Source of the DNA: Tenebrio molitor | Lineage: Eukaryota > Arthropoda > Insecta > Coleoptera > Tenebrionidae | Direction: 5' to 3' | Assembly (NCBI RefSeq): GCF_963966145.1 | Contig: NC_091048.1 | Coordinates: forward strand, 5,952,001 to 6,016,000 | DNA: 64,000 nt | Shown: in pieces, positions 13,564 to 23,675 of the stretch | How the letters are laid out: every line of letters starts with the position of its first letter | Numbering within the stretch: position 1 is the first letter of the stretch | The notes under the pieces: model-generated | What the model was told of the DNA's origin: nothing | What the model saw: only the letters and a program-made list of their open reading frames with translations | Databases searched by the model: none | Made by a program: the position numbers and the translations under genes

Positions 13564-13752
13564 TTTGAAACCTTAGGCCCTTGGTGCAAAGAAGACATCG
13601 ATTTCATTAATGTCATCGGTAACCGACTTATTGCGGAATCAGGCGATTCAAAATCAAAGAGGATTTCCCTTGCTATTCAACGCGGAAACGCTGCAAGCAT
13701 TCGGGGCACTTTTCCAGATTCCGCATTATTATCGGAAATTTTTGTATTGTAA
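13564..13752 (+). pseudogene. Second copy of the LINE-like C-terminus (extreme 5' truncation)
   Basis: Only the last 62 codons remain, from FETLGPWCKEDIDF to IRGTFPDSALLSEIFVL and TAA. It matches the copy at 48803-49018 with two substitutions and one in-frame deletion of five codons (after DSKSK). It is followed by AAAAAAACTTAAGAATAAAT, a tail like that of the other copy. The frame is intact over the fragment. Confidence 0.9.
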
Positions 13753-15425
13753 AAAAACTTAAGAATAAATATAATTATTTAATAAATTACTACTAATAGT
13801 TTCCACACATCAGTGACAAGTCTGCCTTCCTCTTAGTTTATTGTTACTTAGTTCGCCCATATTGCAGACATAATCACTCAACTTTTCCCATTTTCAGAGT
13901 TTTTGAGTCAGAATTATTGTGCAAATGGTGGCAGCAATCGAGTCCCACTTATTTATGAGTGTTGTTTGCTTTTTTATTTCAATGCTACAGCTCATATATC
14001 ATTTTTTATTAGCCCTCAATTTCCCAAAGTGGTGAATATGTGTTTCTAATACCGATATGCTAAAAATCGCTTCATTTGAAAACATGACGGTTGTTTCACA
14101 ACGAATCAACATGAAATCTGGATAACGATTCCTTCACAATCAACAAAAATAAATTCGGCACAGACACCGTAAAAGAAAAAATTTAATTAATCTTTTTGAG
14201 GGTTTAATTAAAACTGTTTACCCAGCGTATGCGATCAGACGAATCCTTTTACTTTGTTTGAAAAATTGATAATGTTTTGTTTCATTTGTTAATTGCATTT
14301 TCCGTTCTGAAAGTTACGCTCGACCGTTCCGGAGAGTAATGTTTGCAAGCTCGATACGTGAAACATTTATAACTAATAAAAAGTCCACAAAGATGTTTTC
14401 AAATACCTTTAAGGATGATCTGGGATCATGTTGTCGATTTATGATTTATTGATTGTCAGTATATTTTAAGACGTGTTGTTAGAAAGCAGTCCGTAAAATA
14501 ACAAATCCTTCATCTCTCGTCATTTTATAGGTGTGCCGTTAAATGAAACGATAAATTATCTTTGGAATCAATTTGTAAAGCAAAGTGTGAATCTCGGAAT
14601 TGAGTAATAGCGAAATTATGGAACGTCAAATAAATCATATATTATTCTCGTCAGGATGATTTATTTCATCCGGATTAAAAAATCAATGAAAATAGTGTTT
14701 GCAGTTACAATACTCGGTGATAACTAAAGATTCAGCCGCAGTTTATTTGTTTGTTGTTTTTAAGTTGTCATCCGTTTAATTAGATTAGTCCCAAAGAGAA
14801 AAAGGCGGAAGGAAGTAGAAAATCTATTTCAGAAAAGTTACAGCGCAAATGAAAATTTTTGTAAGTGAAACTTTTCCGCAATGTCTTAGTTTTCCAGATA
14901 TGACCAAAAAAAAGAAAAAGCACCGATTTCGTCCGTCTCACCAGCAAATGCTTTGTGAGGGTTTACACCGAGAAGTCAGATAAATTTATAAGCAGAACAG
15001 GCTGTGATTCATGTTATGTAAGTGGTAACACTGAATGAGTTAACTTTAATACATTTGAATTGTCCATGGAGTACAGAAGTGTATGGAGGGAGTGGAAACA
15101 AGCTTGTAGGCAAGGAAAAATGAAGTCATCAGGGACAAGGGGAACGGCGCGAGGCCAGTTTAGGCAACCCGTAAGAGTACGCCCCAATTTTGGTTTTATA
15201 CATAAAGGATTTACAATAGAACTTGGGGAAACGGAAGCAGTTTTAAATTTTTATAAATAAAATTGCATGTATTTGCAGTGTTTAGGTATTTTACAATAAT
15301 AATTTAAGACCTACTATCAGAGTATACACATAAAGTTAAATCTTTTTATTCTGATGTGAAAGTTATCATACAATAATTTAAATATCTAATAGTAGATTTT
15401 ATGAACCAAAAAAACGACATTTAGT

Positions 15426-15530
15426 TATAAATAGTTATTTGTGTTTTAATACCAAAAATTGCTTCTTTTTCTTCCGAGTCTGGGTTTTCTGGCCGAGGCG
15501 CAGCCGAGGCTTAAACAGGATTGAACAAAG
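15426..15530. repeat. GC-core module (arms poorly paired)
   Basis: It starts AATAGTTATTTGTGTTTTAA and has the core GGCCGAGGCGCAGCCGAGGC. Paired arms beyond the core are not clear, so it may be one half of a damaged hairpin. Confidence 0.5.
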
Positions 15531-17143
15531 GCACTTTTTGTCAGAGGTGCACATTACCTTTTCTAGGCGACCGCGCGAATTACACAGCAAAAGACATCGT
15601 TGGAAAAATTACAAATTTACATTACATTTACATCGTATTTGTTATCTGCTTACCAACAAAACTAGAAATTTACTATTTACATAATTTATTGTGACAAGAC
15701 AATTATCGGTTTTGTCGTTTTCGTTGCTAACCTACTAAACAAACCAACAGATAGCGCCACGGTCAGCATCCGAAAAAGAGTTACTTTTCATCCGCTTGTG
15801 AGTACGTAAAATTAAATTAAAGTATCCTGTAGATGTCTTATTGACATTGTCTCTTTCTTAATTGAAAAGCCGTTTGCGATTGCATTGAATATTCTGCTAG
15901 ACTCCAATAATAATGAAGCCCTCATTTCACAAAGGAATTAGCAATCAGGATGTGCAAGCAGTTTCGGTGAAATTTGTAATTTTTTCTGGTTAAAATAAAA
16001 AGGTTGGAACGAATGCGTTGAGAACAGTAGTCTAGGAAACAAATTGGTCTAATTTAATTACATTGATAGTATGACAGGGTTTGTGGGGAGTTAATACGGT
16101 GCAAACGAAGCGAACAGTCTGTCCTTGAGAAGGTGGAGGACGCAGCGACGCTTGACGCAGACGTTAATTGACTAAAAAAACCTCTTTCACACTATTTGTT
16201 CTTTTTCCTTGAACCGGATCTAATTGTCTTTATAGAGATCTTAGATTTTATTAGACTCACCAAACACTATTATTGCAAAAGTTTCAAATTAAAACTTTGT
16301 AAAAAAACAAAGCCGTGTCTTCTAATTGTAAAGACACTGACTGAAAACGCTTCATAAATTTTATTAGTCTAGACGATACTGCAGCTGAAGACAACAAAAA
16401 TTCTCCAGGACTTTATTAGAAACACAGAAAAAGTAAATTTTTAGTTCTCAGGAATAAGAGGCAAACGTTGGAAACTTTTTTCATTTTCATTAACTTCTCC
16501 TGCTACTTCATTTACGCAGCCTTTATTGATTTCTTTCAAACTTAATATTTCTTTAATTAACTCATTTCTATCGAGTCGAAATTATTTTAATTTTCATTTT
16601 TTATTAAAAATACCGATTCAGTTTCTGGAATATCGTGGAGGACGCTCCTAAGTCTCAGTAAAAAATTCGCTCCTAAATCAAAATTTCCATTTTATCTGAT
16701 GTCCAACGTCAACGCTTGCTACTTGCTTATGGAGATTACACGGCCTCTGCCTTTAACCTTTGCCTTTGTCAGTTTTGAAAGGGTAATTACAACCTATTTA
16801 GCAAATCAACATACTGAAACAGGTGAAACTTGCATCTCTGTCTATTTAAAGCTCATCGAGCAAAATATTCCACTCGGTTGGTCTGCGAAATTTCTGCAAA
16901 CTTTTTCAGATTATTTGTGCTTATTGTATGTAATGGAAGCTTGCTTTTACAATAGCAAAGGGTTGCTGAAAGCGCTCCACTTCCACTTGATCTCATTTTG
17001 GACGGTACCATCTGACATTTAGCGAATGATAGAACAGAGACGAAAGAGGTCTTTACATATTAACATAACAATAGAAAATTACTAATTATTTCAAGAAAAT
17101 TCTTAACTGATAGTTGGCTCAATGAAAATTATCTAGATCATTT

Positions 17144-17512
17144 AATATACGTATCGCGCGTTCAAATGAAATCCTGGGCTGAGTTGGAAGAATATAACCG
17201 TTTAGAACAGTGTAAAGTTTGAATTTCCCGCCGTTTGACACGAATGATATTTGTTATCTTTAATCGGGACATAATTGAACATGTTTGTTTTCAGCAAAGG
17301 GGGTGCCTTTAGATATTTGTTTCGAGAATAGGAATCATTAAGTTATTCTATTTTTAATGTAAAACATTGCAAAGAAAGGAAAAAGAAAGATTTTTTTGGC
17401 TCTAAATTTTAGGTTAGCTGTCAACATGCTCCAATTAATCTGCGCTTTAAAAAAGCACAACACTTGATGGTTCTCAGCCCAGGATTTCATTTGAACGCGC
17501 GATATAATATAC
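17144..17512. mobile_element. Foldback/MITE with ~40-bp terminal inverted repeats
   Basis: The left arm 17144-17183 contains CGCGCGTTCAAATGAAATCC and GGGCTGAG. The right arm 17473-17512 is the inverse (CTCAGCCCAGG, then ATTTCATTTGAACGCGCG). The outer ends are TA-rich, so the target duplication is ambiguous. The interior is non-coding. It lies about 100 bases past the 3' end of the peptide gene. Confidence 0.8.
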
Positions 17513-17606
17513 TCATTATCAAATTTACACACAATTTTAACACACTGTTAACGAAAGAAATATTACGGAATATTTATACACATTCAGAAATACAGTAGCG
17601 GAAATC

Positions 17607-17868
17607 TTAAAAGCAACTACATCTTCTGAACCAGCAACGTCCTATGCGAGGTAACAAGCAGCAACCCCAGCACTGTTCATTGAACGTACATTGATTTGCA
17701 CAAATTGCTTTACGAACTCTTCTCGATACTATAGAAAAATTATTCTTAGTTAGTACAACGTACAAAATCCTACCGAAGACACTTACCAAGCGTGTCTTCT
17801 ACATCAGATGACTGTGATACAGTCAAAAGGATTGCCAAAAGAAGACTGAAGAGTAAAGTCCTCCTCAA
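17607..17868 (-). CDS. Small secreted eight-cysteine peptide precursor, two exons
   Basis: Exon 1 is 17868-17787 and exon 2 is 17728-17607. They flank a 58-base intron (gtaagt ... tactaac ... ctatag). The joined frame is 204 nt, 67 codes including residue 1. Residues 4-18 form a leucine-rich signal peptide. Residues 20-29 are acidic (D22, E24, D25). RR at 30-31 and RK at 33-34 look like processing sites. The last 33 residues hold cysteines at 37, 41, 47, 50, 51, 59, 64 and 66 and are net basic. The spacing C-x2-CC-x7-C-x4-C-x-C in the last six matches that known for short scorpion insectotoxins of the chlorotoxin type, a cystine-knot/defensin-like fold. An acidic pro-part before a cationic core also suits an antimicrobial precursor. 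Oddity: the frame starts at TTG (17866-17868); TAA lies seven codons upstream with no in-frame ATG. It is either a non-AUG start, a missed upstream exon or a dead start codon. Function is inferred from architecture only. Confidence 0.6.
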
Positions 17869-17924
17869 GAAATAGTCAATTTTGACTTAAATTGTAAATC
17901 ATTTTACAATAGGACAGCCAACCA

Positions 17925-17932
17925 TCTTATAA
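17925..17932 (-). promoter_or_regulatory. TATA-like box of the cysteine-rich peptide gene
   Basis: TTATAAGA on the minus strand lies about 57 bases upstream of the TTG. It is followed by CTGTCCTATTGT, which is also kept in the duplicate at 24624-24780. Initiation about 30 bases downstream would put the mRNA start near 17900, next to an out-of-frame ATG (17900-17902). That ATG opens an eight-codon ORF ending at 17876. This is inference from position and conservation between copies. Confidence 0.35.
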
Positions 17933-18030
17933 CTACCATAAATTATGCCATTATACCCTCTAATTTTATTGCCCCTTTGTTGTGCAGTGCCGACTCAAGG
18001 AAGGACAAACATCAGGTATAGTGCTTGTAA

Positions 18031-18274
18031 CTTCCTAAGGAATTCTGACTTAAACCCTAAATAAACCGAACAAAGACCCTACTTAAAGAAATTTATTGTC
18101 ATATTGTGCCTGTCAATCACTAGAGGGTCTCCGACAAATATTTTGAGTACTACCCCAGGTAATTTTTTTCTCCGAGACCGGCTAGTGATTGACAGGTACA
18201 ATATCACAATAAATTTCTTTAAGTAGGGTCTTTGTTCGGTTTATTTATGACTTAAGCCAAAATTCCTTAGGAAG
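18031..18274. mobile_element. Foldback/MITE with ~95-bp arms
   Basis: The left arm begins CTTCCTAAGGAATTCTGACT and the right arm ends CCAAAATTCCTTAGGAAG. The arms pair over roughly 95 bases, including ACCGAACAAAGACCCTACTT and the CTGTCAATCACTAG block. The short centre (about 18125-18170) has GGTCTCCGA opposite CTCCGAGACC. No coding capacity. It abuts the promoter of the cysteine-rich peptide gene. Confidence 0.85.
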
Positions 18275-18408
18275 ATAAAAATACTATAAATATTGCTGTT
18301 TGCTGTGTTCTCACACTCACTTTCTTATTATTATTTTTAAATAATAATTTCGGAATTACTTGATATATGATATCCCTAATTGCATCCAATTCAGCTGCAG
18401 AATAATTA

Positions 18409-18773
18409 CTATCGTTTGATTCCCTTTTTTTTCCTTTCCAAATTTTCCGGGTTTCGGTTCCAAATTTTTGAAACGGTGGTTTCGTTGACTCCCGTTAATC
18501 GGGCTGTTTCTTTACCGACAGCTTTACATCCCGATTCTAATACATTTTTGTAGACATTTCTTACAATTTCTTTAGCATCGTTAGAGTAATGCTTCCTGTG
18601 TTTCTTTTTCAGCCCTGCTCTAAAAATTACAGATACCACTGTTATAACTTGGCATTAAAATATACCACCCTTATCTACATTTTTTTACCTTCATTTTCCT
18701 CGTTATTATCAAAAATTGTTTCAACGTCGACCATCTCCTCCTCCTCGCAGTTCTCTTCAAAAGGACGCCACAT
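18409..18773 (-). pseudogene. Transposase N-terminal HTH remnant, two exons
   Basis: Exon 1 is 18773-18689 (acidic, contains NCEEEEMVDVETIFDNNEEN) and exon 2 is 18617-18409. The 71-base intron joins them in frame for 97 codons. Exon 2 has the pattern YSNDAKEIVRNVYKNV, then TARLTGVNETTVSKIW. I recognise this as the N-terminal helix-turn-helix of a widespread insect DDE (IS630/Tc-like) transposase family. After the TGA/TAA stop another frame continues with AAELDAIRDIIY, which fits the next block of that family after a frameshift. The catalytic domain is absent, so this is a 5' fragment and presumably dead. Confidence 0.5.
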
Positions 18774-18863
18774 ATTTAAACACAGGTTATAAGTTGCAAA
18801 ATACACTCTTTTTATTGTGGCGAATTCAAAATATTTCTATTCGCAGTGTACGAAAATCAATCG
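18767..18863 (+). repeat. 97-bp perfect direct repeat, copy 1
   Basis: By eye this is identical, base for base, to 24460-24556. It starts GCCACATATTTAAACACAGG. It includes the start of exon 1 of the HTH-domain transposase remnant on the minus strand. Both copies sit within 1 kb of a copy of the peptide-gene promoter, but in a different relative orientation. Confidence 0.85.
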
Positions 18864-19051
18864 GGTACATGTATTGTTGGTTGCATCACAAATTTTGTTG
18901 GGCTCATTATTACTCCTGACAAAAAATGACGTTTGTCAGAATGAAATAAACTTTGCTTATTAAACTTTTACAAATGAAAAGGGATTGAAGTGTGTTTAAA
19001 AACAGAAGTTGCCTCCTGATTAAATCGGTAGGTAAAGTCCATTCAAAAATC

Positions 19052-19088
19052 AAAAAACCACCAACATCTGCGATGTTGGTGGTTTTTT
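19052..19088. repeat. Perfect 17-bp-arm palindrome
   Basis: AAAAAACCACCAACATC, a TGC loop, then the exact inverse ending in TTTTTT. It resembles a rho-independent terminator in form, but in this genome it is most simply a short palindrome. No gene ends at it. Confidence 0.8.
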
Positions 19089-20125
19089 TATTTGTCTCGA
19101 TAATTAGTATTGGCAACGCTCTCTAGTGTAAAATATGGTGAGACTTGTAATTTTGAAGTTAAATGTTTATTAAGTGTCTTATTTTCTGGGCATGTTTATG
19201 TAAAAAAATAAGAATTAATAAATAAATGAAACGTGCTGCTAATAAAACAATATGAACGAAATTCAAAGCAATTGAATTTTATTTTGAATCAAATAAATGT
19301 CATAATTTATACCAACATGGTATGAAAAAATATCTACCTAGGGTTTTTCAAATTTTACCAACCTAAAGCAACAGGCTGTGGTCTTTTTAGACAGTTGAGT
19401 GACACCCTTAGGCACCCTTATTAAATTTAATCATAACTCTATAGTATATCCTCTTGTTAGATGGAAATCGTGGTAGGGAGTATTTAAATTTGATTGGCTA
19501 ACAGCGAGGCGCGTTTACACGAGCAAAGTTTAGGGTCCATGATCTAAAATAAAAACTTCTAAATTATGACTGAAAAAAAAAGAAACTATAATGTAATGTT
19601 CTTAAAACTTAATGGAATTGGTAGGTATCTACAGTTTCAAAAATTTTGAGATATTTTTAATAAAATCGCATAAAATGAGATTTTAAGCGTTGTTGCCAGA
19701 TTGTGTTCGTGTAAAGTAAGAAAAATTATATAATTGTTCACATCGAAATGGATAAAACTCTTCATGCGTTCATGCGTTCACCAAATTTAGTAAGTATTAT
19801 ATTTTAGTAAGTTAATATTTTTTTACCCATTATAAATAATATTATTCGCAGGATTTTGCAGGATATGAAACTGACAACAGTGCAGAGGGAATCATTTGAG
19901 CATTTGACACTTGACAACTGTCATTGGTATTCGTTTTTGAGATTGGCGTGGTTTGGTTATCTTTTGGTTATCCTGTGTTCGTTTTATTTGTCTATTCAGA
20001 ACTAATCCTTGCTGTGTTTACAGTTTTCGTGGACAGTTGTATCAATGAGAAAACAAAATGATATACAGTTGTATATATTTCAAGATTTCGAAGAACCAGT
20101 CTTGTGGACCTATTTCCTCGTATCA

Positions 20126-20720
20126 TGGAGGCACCAGCTGCAAATTCTGCTGCAGTAAATGCCAGAAGACAAAAATTACCAACAGGTATAATTAATTATA
20201 GTGATGAAAATTGCATGTTATGATTAATTTTGTTCCATATAGGTCATTTGACTCTTCGAGAAAAAAACTGTCATACATAATGTTCACCAAAACATTGTAA
20301 AGGACTTCTCAGATATTGGAGCAACTGAACAGAAAAAGAAGACAGCTTCATATACTGGTATTACTGTGATTTTGCTAAAAACAAAAATTCTTTAAGATAT
20401 AATTATTCACAGGTTTCTCTTTGTCTACAATTTATACTCTTCTCGGTGAAGTACACTCAACTGGACATGTCAGCCCAGCAAAAAAAGCGAAGCATGAAGA
20501 AAGAATAATATTAGATGATCATGCAAACTGTCTAATTAGGAAAATTGTGCATAATTTTTTTTTAAACAAATTCCGCCAACAATTGATGCTGTACATGAGG
20601 AGACTAAACTTAATCCTGAAATTCCTAAGATGGGCCGATCAAAGTTGCATAAAGTGCTGAAAGAATTACAATTTTTTCAAAGACAATTATGTTCTTATTA
20701 CACTGACCCAGCGGCACGGC
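20126..20720 (+). pseudogene. Intron-bearing transposase 5' remnant (same family)
   Basis: Three exon-like blocks: 20126-20186 (starts MEAPAANSAAVNARRQ), about 20243-20362 (TVIHNVHQNIVKDF) and 20414-20720 (TGFSLSTIYTLLGEV, later DDHANCLIRKIVHNFF and PEIPKMGRSKLHKVLKELQF). GT/AG introns of about 56 and 51 bases interrupt exactly where the related copy on the other strand would split the helix-turn-helix. An extra A in a run near 20260 and an extra T in a poly-T run near 20560 break the frame. The order matches the N-terminus of insect IS630/Tc-like transposases; no DDE domain follows. Confidence 0.55.
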
Positions 20721-21284
20721 AATTTTGCCGGAGTACATACACTATTACGGATATTACCATCAAGTAATAGTGCAGTGCTTATCAACATAATTACCGGCGT
20801 CTCGCCTCCGCATTTTTATTATTATACATATTTTGTTTGTATTTGTTATTTTTTCTAGACCTCGCAACATTTTGAATATGAATTTATAATAAAATTTTTA
20901 TATGAACAGGCTTTACCTCTTTTCAAATTGAATCTTTTAGTGATTTAGAAGAAAAAATTACTAGATACATAATGCAATTTTTTTAATTGAATAACATTCT
21001 GCGATAATAATTTAATTGAGATTTATATTCGGCATTTTCAAATATTCGCGCCATTTTTCTCCTGCAATCCTGCTACCCGATTTATAATTTTTGCTGTGTA
21101 AACCTGGTTTCTTCCTGCTAAGCAAATGTAGTATAATTACAATGGTGACGAATTCATCTCTTTCTCGCACGTTATAATTGCATAAATCTATATGGTTTTA
21201 TGTTTATTTTAATCACGAGTTTAGTTATCGGCAACTTTAATAACGGTGTCGTGATACGGCCCAGTGTGATATTTAGACATTTTG

Positions 21285-22136
21285 TATACAGGCTGTCTCA
21301 TCTAAGACTTTCGATCCTAATAACTCGGTTATTTTCCAATGGATTTTTGTGCAATTTAAAATGCAGATATTTTAGACGGTGAAGAATAAAATCCCATTAA
21401 TGCAATTACCCAAGTGATTTTTACATGTCTTTTTAAAATGTTGAATCACTTAAGATTTGCATCAAAAAATTGATAGTCAATAAAAAATGCTGTAGCGAGA
21501 AACTCGTCCATAAAAAACTGTGTTAAACGTGGCTGCAAATGCAAAATCGTACACGCGTATGAAACAAAGGCGCAATTTTGTAGAATTTTGGTTATCCCAA
21601 GGAGGATAGTGTTCCACGAGAAAACGAACTGTATCATTGAAGTTCTTACGACACTCTCCATAGGCAAAAATTGTTTCCTTTTTCAACAATATTGAAATTT
21701 CTACCATTGTAGTCTATTTTTAGATTATTTTCAATAAATTTACACAATTTGACGTTTCTAATAAAGCGCGCCCAATTTTGACAGATTATAAGGGGTGTAC
21801 AAAATGTTGCTTGGCAATTTTTTATCAATTGTTTCAAAAGGTAACTGCTCAAAAACCTTCAAATTTAAATTAAATTTTTAACAACAAAATCTAATCTTTT
21901 CTTTGAATCAGACGAGTGATTTAGTTAATTGTCTGTGTAGACCCCTATTTTTTAATGTTTAACAACCTAATCTAAAGAAAACATGTGTTAAAATTACATT
22001 TTTTAACTTGAGGTAATTTTTTTATTACTAATTGAACCTTCACCGTCTAAAATATTTGCATTTTCAATTTCATAAAAATCCTTTGGCAAATAACCGAGAT
22101 ATTAGGTTCGAAAGTCTTATCTAAGACACCTGTATA
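21285..22136. mobile_element. TIR element (TATACAGG..GTGTC type), long copy
   Basis: The ends are TATACAGGCTGTCTCATC and GATAAGACTTTCG in inverse orientation (right end AAGTCTTATCTAAGACACC, then TGTATA). Both arms closely follow the 322-bp copy at 58173-58494, including TTTAAAATGCAGATATTTTA and the CCGTCTAAAATAT block. Relative to that copy it holds about 540 extra bases (about 21453-21993), which carry a transposase-like fragment on the minus strand. It is therefore probably a less-deleted derivative of the autonomous parent. Confidence 0.8.
21477..21707 (-). pseudogene. DUF4817-like transposase N-terminal fragment
   Basis: A 76-codon frame begins MVEISILLKKETIFAYGECR, then KNFNDTVRFLVEHYPPWDNQ. 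The pattern 'YGECR-N...A..Y...YP' matches DUF4817, a helix-turn-helix seen at the start of many insect transposon proteins. The rest of the protein is missing and out of frame. It lies in the extra segment of the TIR element at 21285-22136, suggesting that element's parent encoded such a protein. Confidence 0.45.
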
Positions 22137-22419
22137 ATTTCTCGTGCCAGAAGGGTGAAAAAGGCTTATTGTATTAATGAATCTTATTTTATTTTACATT
22201 TTATATCATTTTAAAATTTTAGAAATACGGTCCATTTGTATTCATCGTATTTTTTATTGTATTTTTGTAATTTTCTTCTATTCATATCGGCAATGAACGG
22301 CTAGCCGAGAATACAATGCGAGGTTTCAAGATTGTAACATGAACAAGTTAAAGTACCTACCTACCAAAAATTAAAGTATAAAAACTTGTACGTAAGCAAA
22401 ATAAATAGATAAATAAATA

Positions 22420-22520
22420 AGCTATTTTGTCGCATTTGTTTGCCTTATAACACTTCTCGCTGCGCTCGTCGTGCTCTAAAAACGCGTGCAACAAAATAGT
22501 GTTATAAAACTTGTATAATA
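22420..22520. repeat. GC-core hairpin module
   Basis: The arm TTATAACACTT faces AGTGTTATAA, with a CATTTGTTGC-like / GCAACAAAATAG pair inside. The core is CTCGCTGCGCTCGTCGTGC. It is weaker than the others. Confidence 0.5.
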
Positions 22521-22723
22521 AATGACTGTTTCTCGTACTTCTCCTTTACACACCTGGTGTTGATTTTAACTTCGATTCGCTGACTTTCCAGCCCACTTTC
22601 ATAACGCAATACACAAAAAAAAACCTCTGCTTTTCCTAGTTCATCTAACTAAAAGTATGTACTTAAGGGTTTCAATTCATTAATATTGTAAAATTCACTA
22701 CACAATCAAATCAAAATTAAATA

Positions 22724-22729
22724 TTTATT
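22724..22729 (-). promoter_or_regulatory. Poly(A) signal of the trypsin gene
   Basis: A canonical AATAAA on the minus strand lies 35 bases downstream of the trypsin stop codon. It implies a very short 3' UTR, as is common for insect digestive proteases. Confidence 0.75.
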
Positions 22730-22763
22730 GTAATATTTGTGGAACAACAATAACTCGAAGAAC

Positions 22764-23675
22764 TTATATTCCTGCGTTTTTTCTGATAAAGTCGCTGAGA
22801 ACAGACACGTTAGAATAGACTCCAGGATAAGATTTGTCACCACATCCATATCCCCAAGAGACGATACCAGCAAGAACATTGTCAATAACAAGTGGACCTC
22901 CGGAATCTCCTTGGCACGCATCTTTTCGTCCACCGTTAACACCAGCGCAAAACATGCGATTTGTGATCCTGTCCGATTCATATGCGCGGTTGCAGGCCTC
23001 TTCGCTAACAATTTGGACGGTGACACTTTGCAAGTAGGACGCCGATTCCGGAGGCTCGTCATCCTGATTTATCATCCCCCACCCGCTTACCAAGGCGGAA
23101 GTACCAGGAGGCCAGCTGGTGGTCGACGACGGAAGGCCTATACTGGCTACGGCGCTCCCCAGAAGGAAAGGTGAGCTCACTTGCAAAAGGGAGATATCAT
23201 AATCGATGAGTTTGGAGTTGTAGTTGGGGTGTTGGTGAATGCTACGGATCCCGACTATTCCACCTTCTATCTGCCAGTACGAGGAAGCAAATCTGATACT
23301 CATCATAATAGGATGCAAACTAAAATAATGATAATACAATAACTATTGCATTAAGTCGCACCAAAAACACGTAGGTACCCATTGGTGCAGTGAGCGGCGG
23401 TGACAACATATTCAATGCTGATTATGGAACCACCACAGATGTGTGTACCATAATATTGAACTGAGACTTGCCATGGGACGTTTTCGATATCTATCCCGTT
23501 GCCGCCTACGATTTTCTCATCAGGTGACAAAGTTTCCGTACGGATAAAAGTAGGTACCGCTGTAAAAAAATTAAATAAAGTACATTACACTTTTTTGATG
23601 AGCGTACTGTATAGGTTAACGAAATATACCCGAGGCAGATGCTACGAAAAAGACTACAAATAAGGCTGACTTCAT
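22764..23675 (-). CDS. Secreted trypsin-like serine protease (S1A), three exons
   Basis: Exon 1 is 23675-23630, exon 2 is 23559-23379 and exon 3 is 23319-22764. The introns are 70 and 59 bases with GT/AG ends, and the joined frame is 783 nt (260 aa). Residues 1-16 are a signal peptide (begins MKSALFVVFF). Activation is expected after Lys31, giving IVGG at 32-35. The triad is His72 (TAAHC), Asp117 (DYDISLL) and Ser215 (GDSGGP). Asp209, six residues before the serine, sits at the base of the S1 pocket, with Gly232 in SWGYGC, so cleavage after Lys/Arg is expected. Six cysteines pair in the usual invertebrate trypsin pattern (57-73, 185-200, 211-235). The length is normal and no residue is missing. 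Role (inferred from family): extracellular zymogen, probably digestive; a non-gut role cannot be excluded. No tandem paralogue is visible in the window. Confidence 0.95.

Larger units (their letters stand above)
8291..15425. other. Mostly unannotatable DNA between listed repeats
   Basis: Apart from the module at 9328, the repeat at 10627, a short GC core at about 12030-12060 (CCCTCGCCTTCGGCTCAG) and the LINE fragment at 13564, no gene or element is evident. A purine-rich open frame at 15060-15260 ends in AATAAA; it could be the 3' end of a decayed retroelement, but I cannot place it. Confidence 0.5.

Noticed and set aside
22706..23174. Open frames opposite the trypsin gene
   Set aside because: They are antisense shadows of the GC-richer trypsin exon 3, which has full family motifs on the minus strand.
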